DNA of 8,987 bases from CAZITB01 sp964542055 (GTDB lineage Bacteria; Planctomycetota; Phycisphaerae; Sedimentisphaerales; CAMDDF01). The notes beneath the pieces are model-generated. The model ran no database searches. It was not told the origin of the DNA and saw only the letters and a list, made by a program, of their open reading frames with translations. The DNA is taken from assembly GCA_964542055.1 (NCBI GenBank), contig CAZITB010000108.1, forward strand, positions 1 through 8,987, written 5' to 3'. Below are positions 1 to 4,946 of this stretch, piece by piece. The first letter of the stretch is position 1. Every line of letters starts with the position of its first letter. Both the position numbers and the translations under genes were made by a program.

Positions 1-65
1 TATATAAAGATGTTATCGCAAAATCGCCTAAAAACTTCGTCGAAGTTCAGATTAATGATTACTAA
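1..65 (+). CDS. Possible 3' end of a plus-strand gene (partial, unknown product)
   Basis: Reading from base 3, the plus strand is open for 20 codons to a TAA at 63-65. The tail has a protein-like composition, ending NFVEVQINDY. The minus strand over the same bases is broken by stops. If real, this is the C-terminus of a gene starting outside the window and converging on the minus-strand operon. That would make the insertion point of the IS66 element an intergenic region between convergent genes. No domain can be recognised in 20 residues, and a chance open stretch of this length is quite possible. A 7+7 bp palindrome (AACTTCG-T-CGAAGTT, 33-47) lies inside it. Confidence 0.3.
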   Translation, partial: YKDVIAKSPKNFVEVQINDY

Positions 66-161
66 TCAATGACTTATGAAACCGGCAGTTGCACGTAAGT
101 TATCCAACAGTAAACCAAAAGTACATCGCTGTTGCAAATTTTGTTGCACCACCATATATTC
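66..161. other. Intergenic flank of the IS66 insertion, no gene seen
   Basis: This stretch lies between the possible plus-strand stop codon and the end of the insertion sequence. All reading frames are short. It holds three copies of GTTGCA (88-93, 131-136, 143-148) and two weak potential stems: CAACAG/CTGTTG (105-110 with 129-134) and TGCAA/TTGCA (133-137 with 144-148). Neither is followed by a convincing T-run, so I do not call a terminator. Before the insertion this sequence lay immediately downstream of the CBM9-like lipoprotein gene now at 2649-3437. Confidence 0.5.
154..161. repeat. Target-site duplication, left copy (ATATATTC)
   Basis: This 8-bp direct repeat abuts the tnpC-side inverted repeat of the IS66 element. 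It is identical to 2633-2640 on the other side. Eight base pairs is the known target duplication length of the IS66 family. The perfect match fixes the element's ends at 162 and 2632. Confidence 0.93.
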
Positions 162-177
162 GTAAGCACACGGCTAA
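162..177. repeat. IS66 terminal inverted repeat, tnpC side
   Basis: Reads GTAAGCACACGGCTAA. Aligned with the reverse complement of the other end (GTAAGTTTATGGCTAA), 12 of 16 bases match, including the outer GTAAG and inner GGCTAA blocks. Weaker similarity continues a few bases inward (CA at 181-182, C at 184). GTAA at the tip is typical of IS66-family ends. Confidence 0.88.
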
Positions 178-182
178 GTGCA

Positions 183-217
183 CCCCTGCAAAAAAATAGT
201 TAACGCTATTTTTGGGG
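183..217 (-). terminator. Hairpin at the IS66 right end, possible tnpC terminator
   Basis: The last base of this hairpin is 1 bp beyond the tnpC stop codon (219-221). On the minus strand the sequence reads AAAAATAG, a CGTTAA loop, then CTATTTTTTT. The arms at 206-213 and 192-199 pair over 8 bp and run into extra T residues. Outer CCCC (183-186) and GGGG (214-217) blocks could extend the stem across a small bulge. The inner stem is AT-rich, so termination may be weak. It could also be a structure in the transposon end that blocks incoming transcription. The structure is visible in the sequence; its function is inferred. Confidence 0.5.
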
Positions 218-218
218 A

Positions 219-1790
219 TTATGCTACTTTTATTATTTGCTCATCAATGACGCTGGTATCTTCTGGCTTAGATTCTGGCGGTTTCCAGTTACTCGGCAGC
301 AACTCATCAATTTTATCAGCCCGATGAGTGCTTACTTTTCTGAGCACATCATTAAAGTATACAAACGGGTCATGACCATTCAATTTGCAGCTTGCCACAA
401 GGCTATAAATTATCGCTGCTCTTTCGGCACCTGCTTCACTGCCTGCAAACATATAATTCTTTCTGCCAATAACAACCATTCTCAATGTTCGTTCTGATAA
501 ATTATTATCAATATCAAGTATGGGATTTTCAATATACTGCATCAGAGCATCCCACTGGTTCAATGTGTAATTTATTGCTTTTGCAATAGGTCCTTTGGGA
601 AGTACCTGATCTTTATATTCATATATAGCTTCTCTGATTTGCTCAAGTATTGCCTTGGACTCTTCCTGCCTGACTTGGAGCAATTGTGCTTTAGAGAATT
701 TTTCTTTTTTCGCTCTGCTTTCAATTTCATATAGTTTTGCCCATAGTGCCATCATTCGAGCAGCTCTTACAGGATCGCTATCCATAGCATGTTCAAACTT
801 TCTTCTTGCATGGGCATAACAACCAACTTCCGTGGCAGGTGTTTTCTCAAACAACTCATCGTAACCACTATATGCATCTGCCTGAACATAGCCAGTATAT
901 TTTTTGCCGATAAAATCAATTGGGCCTTGCCTGCTTCTGTTAGGTGTAAAATCAAATACAGCATTGAATTTATCATCGATATAGGTCCACAAGTAGCCGT
1001 TATGCGTGGAACCTTTGCGGTTTTTGCTTTTAATGGGTATTTTGGTGTCATCAGTGTTTATCTTAGGCGACAATCGGATGTGATGATGCATTCTTTTGAC
1101 CAGCGGCTCTAAAAGATAAGCACATTTTGCAACCCAGTCACACATGTTAGATACCGTTATATCAACGCCATGTCTTTTAAGAATGCCTTCTAATCTGTTC
1201 AAGGGGGCATGATCGGCATATTTTGAGGTTATTATATGAGCCAGCAATCCTTCACCGGCAATACCTTTATCGATTGCCATCACAGGAAGTGAGCCAATTG
1301 AGATATTGCCCTGGCATTGTTTGCAGGCATATTTATGTCTGATATACTTTTTAACTTTGAATGATGCCGGAACATATTCAAGTTTTTCTGTTACTTGTTC
1401 ACCTATACGCTCCTTATCACTGCTGCATACAGAACAAATCTTCTCTGCTTCATCAGGCTCTATCTCAATTTCCTGCCTGGGAAGATCTTCAGGAAGAGGT
1501 TTTCTGCCTTTATGATTGGCATTGGCTCTGGATTTTTTAGTATTTTTTGTTTGCCGTTTTTCTTCTACCTTGGCCTGGACTTCATTATAAAGATTTTCAA
1601 ATAACAATCTCTGCTGGGGATTAAGTTTTTCGCTCTTTTTGCCAAATAACTGTCGTTTGAGATAAAGCAGCTGACCTTCAATATCGTCGATCCTGCCAAG
1701 CAATGTAAGTACCATTTCCTTAAGCGTATCGGTATCATCGGGAAGGTGTTCTTTGCTGGTTTGAGATGTTATTTCAGTTGTCTGTTCCAT
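219..1790 (-). CDS. tnpC: IS66-family transposase TnpC (DDE)
   Basis: A 523-residue transposase, full length for IS66 TnpC, that carries out DNA cleavage and strand transfer for the element. The domain order is standard. A leucine-rich coiled coil (about 23-55) ends in the family signature QLFGKKSEK. Next comes a basic linker, then a zinc-finger-like pair C119/C122 and C156/C159, then the catalytic core. Candidate DDE residues are D247 in NTDDTK, D305 in VQADAYSGY and E433 in IDNNLSERTLR. CYAHARRKF lies at 324-332, and a typical IS66 C-terminal segment follows (about 440-485). The start at 1790 has no clear Shine-Dalgarno. A TATAAT hexamer ends only 7 nt upstream, which suggests a separate, nearly leaderless transcript. 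The gene lies 64 bp after tnpB, and I see no frameshift or missing motif. Confidence 0.97.
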   Translation of the reverse strand: MEQTTEITSQTSKEHLPDDTDTLKEMVLTLLGRIDDIEGQLLYLKRQLFGKKSEKLNPQQRLLFENLYNEVQAKVEEKRQTKNTKKSRANANHKGRKPLPEDLPRQEIEIEPDEAEKICSVCSSDKERIGEQVTEKLEYVPASFKVKKYIRHKYACKQCQGNISIGSLPVMAIDKGIAGEGLLAHIITSKYADHAPLNRLEGILKRHGVDITVSNMCDWVAKCAYLLEPLVKRMHHHIRLSPKINTDDTKIPIKSKNRKGSTHNGYLWTYIDDKFNAVFDFTPNRSRQGPIDFIGKKYTGYVQADAYSGYDELFEKTPATEVGCYAHARRKFEHAMDSDPVRAARMMALWAKLYEIESRAKKEKFSKAQLLQVRQEESKAILEQIREAIYEYKDQVLPKGPIAKAINYTLNQWDALMQYIENPILDIDNNLSERTLRMVVIGRKNYMFAGSEAGAERAAIIYSLVASCKLNGHDPFVYFNDVLRKVSTHRADKIDELLPSNWKPPESKPEDTSVIDEQIIKVA

Positions 1791-1797
1791 AGAAGAT

Positions 1798-1825
1798 ATT
1801 ATAGCTATAAATGCAATATTTGCAA
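1798..1825 (-). promoter_or_regulatory. Candidate internal promoter for tnpC (leaderless type)
   Basis: On the minus strand, TTGCAA (1820-1825) and a perfect TATAAT (1798-1803) are separated by 16 bp. The tnpC ATG (1788-1790) starts 7 nt after the -10 box, so a transcript from this site would begin at or next to the start codon. That fits the absence of a Shine-Dalgarno before tnpC. The site lies between the two copies of a 13-bp direct repeat and partly overlaps the proximal copy. The hexamers are seen directly; promoter activity is inferred. Confidence 0.45.
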
Positions 1826-1847
1826 GCCAGAGAGGCTATAAATGCAA
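1804..1847. repeat. 13-bp direct repeat pair in the tnpB-tnpC gap
   Basis: GCTATAAATGCAA occurs exactly at 1804-1816 and again at 1835-1847, a period of 31 bp or about three helical turns. The near-palindrome TGCAATATTTGCA spans 1812-1824 between them. The repeats surround the candidate tnpC promoter, so they could be binding sites for a regulator, possibly an IS-encoded protein. They could also be a small tandem duplication that created the 64-bp gap. Confidence 0.6.
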
Positions 1848-1854
1848 AATAATT

Positions 1855-2211
1855 TCAAATAATTTTGTGATTATAGCGTTTTCTTCGTCTGGCCTTGAAC
1901 AGATCAATGCCCTCAAGTATCCATGTAAGCTTAACAACATCAACTTCAATTGCTGGAGACTTGTTTTTATTAGGAAGTCTCTCAAACGTACCTTCCTCTA
2001 AACATTTATACCAGGTGACAAAACCCGTCCTGTCCCAGAACAATATCTTACATTTGTCACCGGTCTTGTTAAAGAATACAAACAGATGACCGCTTAATGG
2101 ATCCTTGAGCATAAAGTTTTCCGCCAGCATCGAAAGTTTTCGAAATCCACTCCGCATATCTGTAGGCTGAGAATATATGAATATCTTAACCGATGAAGGC
2201 AGACTCAGCAT
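1855..2211 (-). CDS. tnpB: IS66 accessory protein TnpB (Orf2 family)
   Basis: A 118-residue protein matching the IS66 Orf2 family, which is required for transposition with an unclear biochemical role. Hallmarks are the N-terminal PTDMRSGFRKL (about 16-26), the central HLFVFFNKTGDKCKILFWD (about 43-61), then GFVTWYKCLEEGTFERL (about 63-79). The tail is rich in Arg and Lys. Its ATG overlaps the end of tnpA by 7 bp in the string ATGCTGA, so translation is probably coupled to tnpA. Length and motif order are normal for the family. Confidence 0.95.
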   Translation of the reverse strand: MLSLPSSVKIFIYSQPTDMRSGFRKLSMLAENFMLKDPLSGHLFVFFNKTGDKCKILFWDRTGFVTWYKCLEEGTFERLPNKNKSPAIEVDVVKLTWILEGIDLFKARRRKRYNHKII

Positions 2212-2552
2212 AAACCCGCCTTTGATAATGCTAAAAGAATATCATTCAACATCTTAGTATTGAAATCATTTGGTATTTTTAAGATGTTACCGGATGTCAG
2301 AACAAGCTCCAAATTACATGATTGCTGATCAGGAATTGAAACCTTAATAAATGATGATGAGTCTATTCCTTGTTCTTCGTTGCTGGGGGTATTATCTTTC
2401 GAAAGCCTCTTTCGCCACGAATAAAAAGATGGTTCAGAGAGACCCTCTCGCTTACAAAACCGGCGAACTGATAGTCCACTTGATCTGAATGTCTCAAACA
2501 CCATCTCCCAGAACTGCTGCTGGTCGGTATCAGTCTTTTCTAATTTGCTCAT
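2205..2552 (-). CDS. tnpA: IS66 accessory protein TnpA (HTH, Orf1 family)
   Basis: A 115-residue first gene of the IS66 operon. Its N-terminal half has the usual helix-turn-helix pattern (FWEMVFETFRSSGLSVRRF, then CKREGLSEPSFYSWRKRL, about residues 13-50), which implies DNA binding. The C-terminal half has the family beta-type LELVLTSGNILKIP segment followed by a helical end. I place the start at the ATG at 2552, because a GGAGG Shine-Dalgarno (2558-2562) sits 5 nt upstream. An in-frame TTG at 2564 would give four extra residues but overlaps that ribosome-binding site. The stop overlaps the tnpB start by 7 bp. Confidence 0.93.
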   Translation of the reverse strand: MSKLEKTDTDQQQFWEMVFETFRSSGLSVRRFCKREGLSEPSFYSWRKRLSKDNTPSNEEQGIDSSSFIKVSIPDQQSCNLELVLTSGNILKIPNDFNTKMLNDILLALSKAGLC

Positions 2553-2557
2553 GATAG

Positions 2558-2562
2558 CCTCC
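2558..2562 (-). promoter_or_regulatory. Ribosome-binding site of tnpA (GGAGG)
   Basis: A perfect GGAGG lies 5 nt before the ATG at 2552. It decides between this start and the in-frame upstream TTG at 2564. Confidence 0.7.
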
Positions 2563-2581
2563 AAAATTTATCACAAGCAAC

Positions 2582-2609
2582 ATTATCAACTTTTCAAAGA
2601 TCACCGCAA
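2582..2609 (-). promoter_or_regulatory. Candidate promoter of the IS66 operon
   Basis: On the minus strand, TTGCGG (2604-2609) and GATAAT (2582-2587) are separated by 16 bp, upstream of tnpA and just inside the terminal inverted repeat. The -10 matches the consensus at 5 of 6 positions and the -35 at 3 of 6, so it would be a weak promoter, as is common for transposase genes. The transcript would start around 2575, giving a short leader with the GGAGG site. Confidence 0.4.
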
Positions 2610-2616
2610 GATGTCG

Positions 2617-2632
2617 TTAGCCATAAACTTAC
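2617..2632. repeat. IS66 terminal inverted repeat, tnpA side
   Basis: The outward end reads GTAAGTTTATGGCTAA on the minus strand and matches 12 of 16 bases of the repeat at 162-177. It is immediately followed by the 8-bp target duplication. Confidence 0.88.
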
Positions 2633-2640
2633 ATATATTC
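2633..2640. repeat. Target-site duplication, right copy (ATATATTC)
   Basis: Identical to 154-161 and directly abuts the tnpA-side inverted repeat. It lies 8 bp beyond the stop codon of the lipoprotein gene, so that gene is intact. Confidence 0.93.
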
Positions 2641-2648
2641 GGGCTAAC

Positions 2649-3437
2649 CTAATCATTATGCTTATCAAATATGATTTTTCCATAACTTGATGGTTTATGA
2701 AATTTGACGGGATCATTTAAGGGCGGTGACCAGGCCAAGTAATCTTTAAAGTCTTCCTTCAATTGATGACACCTAAATAAACCCATTCCCCAGTGCTCAC
2801 CATTTTGAGGTGTTGAAATTTTTAGCGTAGCAAAAGGTAACTTGCCTTCGAAGCACCAACCGTCATAACTATTATGAAAAACAAGTTCATCAAAAAAATT
2901 GATTTCCATACCTTCTGCTTCCCATTCAAGAGATTCATTCAAACTTGACCCCTTCAACCAATGCAAATCAATGTAATCTCCAAAGCAATTAAACAGAAAT
3001 TCATATTCATTATAGAAAGGTTCAGAGTACCATTTAGGTGTAAAAATGAATTCTACATTATTTCCCTTCCAAAGTTGTTTCCTGTTTATGTTTTCTGAAT
3101 CACAACTGTTATCTTGTACTTCTACGTAAAAATATAAATTATTTTCTGTCCAGGCAAATCTAACAAATGTAAAAAGGCCAGATTTTTTCCCATCGCTTGC
3201 TCGATTGTCAAATGCAATCTCTGGTTTACTTTTCCAGAATTCTAAATTCACTTCGTTGTTATCTAACTTATATTCATCTTCCGAAAATTCACAAATGTAA
3301 GTATGTGTTTCATTTGAGGGAACAAATTTTGATGGAGTATTGACAAAAGTGTTTTTAAATTCTTCAATTTTGCCTTTATTACATGAGCTTGATATTAAAA
3401 GCAAATATAATAGCAAACTATATTTGATAATTTTCAT
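2649..3437 (-). CDS. Probable lipoprotein with CBM9/DOMON-like carbohydrate-binding domain
   Basis: A 262-residue exported protein. The N-terminus has two Lys residues, a hydrophobic stretch (about 6-18) and a lipobox-like SSSC with C19 as the candidate lipidated residue. The rest is one beta-sandwich domain like the carbohydrate-binding family 9-like proteins: FAWTENNLYFYVEVQDN (94-110), LWKGNNVEFIF (122-132), EGKLPFATL (197-205), GEHWGMGLFRCH (213-224), LAWSPPL (234-240) and the closing KFHKPSSYGKIIF (245-257). I use the ATG at 3437 because AGAGGA (3444-3449) lies 6 nt upstream; an upstream GTG at 3452 overlaps that site. It is the last gene of the operon, 44 bp after the oxidoreductase. 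It probably binds a sugar at the cell envelope; no catalytic motif is seen. The gene is AT-rich. Confidence 0.82.
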   Translation of the reverse strand: MKIIKYSLLLYLLLISSSCNKGKIEEFKNTFVNTPSKFVPSNETHTYICEFSEDEYKLDNNEVNLEFWKSKPEIAFDNRASDGKKSGLFTFVRFAWTENNLYFYVEVQDNSCDSENINRKQLWKGNNVEFIFTPKWYSEPFYNEYEFLFNCFGDYIDLHWLKGSSLNESLEWEAEGMEINFFDELVFHNSYDGWCFEGKLPFATLKISTPQNGEHWGMGLFRCHQLKEDFKDYLAWSPPLNDPVKFHKPSSYGKIIFDKHND

Positions 3438-3481
3438 GTTGATTCCTCTCACAATACAGAATATATACTAAGCCACAAAAA

Positions 3482-4882
3482 TTACTGAGGCGCCGAAACA
3501 TCCATCGGTATATTAGCTTCGGCCGGCTTTCCGCCGCTCATTCGGGTGGCGTCCTTTACGTACTCAATTTTCTCATCAACGCCGTTGACAACAAACTTTG
3601 GTTCCGGCAGTCCTGTTACCAGTTCATCTATTACAATGTCTTTCTTTTCCTTTATCGATATATTAGCCGCTATGCCAGTCAGGATCGAATAGGCGCCCTG
3701 AACATAGTCTGCATTTCGTTTGTGTGGATCCGGTTTGGGTGTGCCGAAGATGTCATTGAGCATAACCTCATCACCGCCGCCGTGGGCACCTTTGCCCTCA
3801 TCGACTTCTATCTCGTATGGTGTTTTAAAGTGCGGGTAAACTCTGACCCAGGTGCCTTCGGATTGGAAACCGCCCTGAACCTTGCCATCACCGCTGACAT
3901 AAGAAGCTTCCTCACAGTGCTGTTCCAGCCTGCCTTTGGTGCCGTTGAAAGCCACATGATAACCTTCCCAGGGACTAAAGGCGTTCAAGCTGTAGCTCAA
4001 ATATACGCCGTTTTTGAATCTGGCTGTGACATTCATCGTGTCTTCGATATTGATCTCGTCTGAAAAAACACATCTGTCCCGCTGATAGCCGTCGTATTCT
4101 TCCTGATCTAGATAGAGCTGCTTCATTACGTCGTAAGAGGCCATATCAAGATGGAAATTACATTTATCACTTACCGGGCAGGTTAGACATCTCGCTGAGT
4201 GGTTTTCCAGGCCATATCTCTTGGCCTGCTGCTCGTTATAGAATACCCTGTCGCCCTTGGCAAAAACAGATTCAGGTCTGGAACCCAGCCACCAGTTTAT
4301 CAGATCAAAATGGTGGGTTGACTTATGGACCATCAATCCGCCGGAATTGGATTTCTCGCGATGCCATCTGCGGAAATAGTCTGCACCGTGGCTTGTATCG
4401 AGCATCCATTTGAACTCGACGCTCAGGACCTTGCCGATGATACCGTCCATCAGGAGTTTTTTGATCTGAGTACGAGGCGGAGAATAGCGATAATTAAAAG
4501 TAACCCGCAGGCTCTTGCCTGTTCTTTTCACGCAATCAACTATTTTCTGGCATTTCAAAGCATCGGTGGTCATGGGCTTTTCGGTTATCACATCGCAGCC
4601 GAATTCCATTGCCCGGCAGATATATTCATCGTGCACACTGTCTTTGGTGCAGACGATCACGGTATCAGGCTTTTGCTCGCGCAGCATCAGATCGAAATCT
4701 TTGGCGTCGTAACACTTAACATCCACGCCGGCTTTGGCCAGTTTCTCCCGGCGAAGTTCCATTCTGCCTTTGTTGTTATCGCAAAGAGCGGTTAGCTGAG
4801 CTGTTTCTTTATAAGGACCGGAAAGAGCATCGGTAAACATTAATGATCTTCCGCCAACTCCAACTAAAACATATTTTTCCAT
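3482..4882 (-). CDS. Gfo/Idh/MocA-family NAD(P)-dependent oxidoreductase
   Basis: A 466-residue protein with an N-terminal Rossmann fold: nucleotide-binding loop VGVGGRS (7-13), acidic end of the second strand at LCDNN (33-37), and EKP (101-103) carrying the family catalytic Lys. The C-terminal alpha/beta domain begins FNYRYSPPR (129-137). The usual D-x3-H-x2-D active-site motif reads HKSTHHFD (186-193), with His in place of the first Asp. A Cys cluster, C232-x2-C235-x5-C241 plus C271, looks like a metal site. AHGGGDEVMLNDIF (367-380) is typical of the family C-terminus. There is no signal peptide, so it is cytoplasmic. ATG 4882 is chosen because GAGGA lies just upstream; a GTG at 4906 is in frame. 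It probably oxidises or epimerises a sugar or sugar acid; the substrate is unknown. Its GC content is visibly higher than that of its neighbours. Confidence 0.9.
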   Translation of the reverse strand: MEKYVLVGVGGRSLMFTDALSGPYKETAQLTALCDNNKGRMELRREKLAKAGVDVKCYDAKDFDLMLREQKPDTVIVCTKDSVHDEYICRAMEFGCDVITEKPMTTDALKCQKIVDCVKRTGKSLRVTFNYRYSPPRTQIKKLLMDGIIGKVLSVEFKWMLDTSHGADYFRRWHREKSNSGGLMVHKSTHHFDLINWWLGSRPESVFAKGDRVFYNEQQAKRYGLENHSARCLTCPVSDKCNFHLDMASYDVMKQLYLDQEEYDGYQRDRCVFSDEINIEDTMNVTARFKNGVYLSYSLNAFSPWEGYHVAFNGTKGRLEQHCEEASYVSGDGKVQGGFQSEGTWVRVYPHFKTPYEIEVDEGKGAHGGGDEVMLNDIFGTPKPDPHKRNADYVQGAYSILTGIAANISIKEKKDIVIDELVTGLPEPKFVVNGVDEKIEYVKDATRMSGGKPAEANIPMDVSAPQ

Positions 4883-4946
4883 TTTTCCTCGAGATAATTG
4901 ATTCACACGTAATAATTCGAAATTTTAAATATACCTATTCAGATTT

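Larger units (their letters stand above)
162..2632 (-). mobile_element. Complete IS66-family insertion sequence (2471 bp)
   Basis: The element carries the three-gene IS66 set in standard order on the minus strand: tnpA (2205-2552), tnpB (1855-2211) and tnpC (219-1790). Both ends begin GTAAG and share GGCTAA at positions 11-16, giving 12 of 16 matches between the terminal repeats. An identical 8-bp duplication, ATATATTC, flanks it. All three reading frames are open and the key DDE residues are present, so the copy looks intact and possibly active. The perfect duplication suggests a fairly recent insertion. It entered just downstream of the lipoprotein gene without breaking it and lies in the same orientation as the carbohydrate operon. 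Confidence 0.95.

Noticed and set aside
95..110. GTAAGTTATCC as an alternative end of the IS66 element
   Set aside because: Its first bases resemble the tnpA-side tip even more closely (GTAAGTT), but the sequence outside it (AGTTGCAC) does not match the other flank. The end at 162 is supported by a perfect 8-bp duplication.
105..148. Short stems CAACAG/CTGTTG and TGCAA/TTGCA as a terminator
   Set aside because: The stems are 5-6 bp with long or AT-rich loops and lack a following T-run on either strand.
767..1051. Minus-strand open frame of 94 codons in another frame of tnpC
   Set aside because: It overlaps the catalytic core of the real transposase frame and has no domain of its own.
789..1112. 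Plus-strand open frame of 107 codons inside tnpC
   Set aside because: It lies wholly antisense to conserved transposase catalytic sequence; its composition looks like a shadow.
1804..1847. CRISPR-like or longer repeat array in the tnpB-tnpC gap
   Set aside because: There are only two 13-bp copies, with no third unit and no cas genes anywhere in the window.
3435..3452. Longer lipoprotein start at GTG 3452
   Set aside because: That start would overlap the AGAGGA ribosome-binding site and put extra residues before the Lys-containing signal peptide N-terminus. ATG 3437 fits better.
4325..4795. 156-codon open frame on the plus strand opposite the oxidoreductase
   Set aside because: It is an antisense shadow of a strongly supported gene in a GC-richer region. 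It has no recognisable domain and no Shine-Dalgarno evidence.
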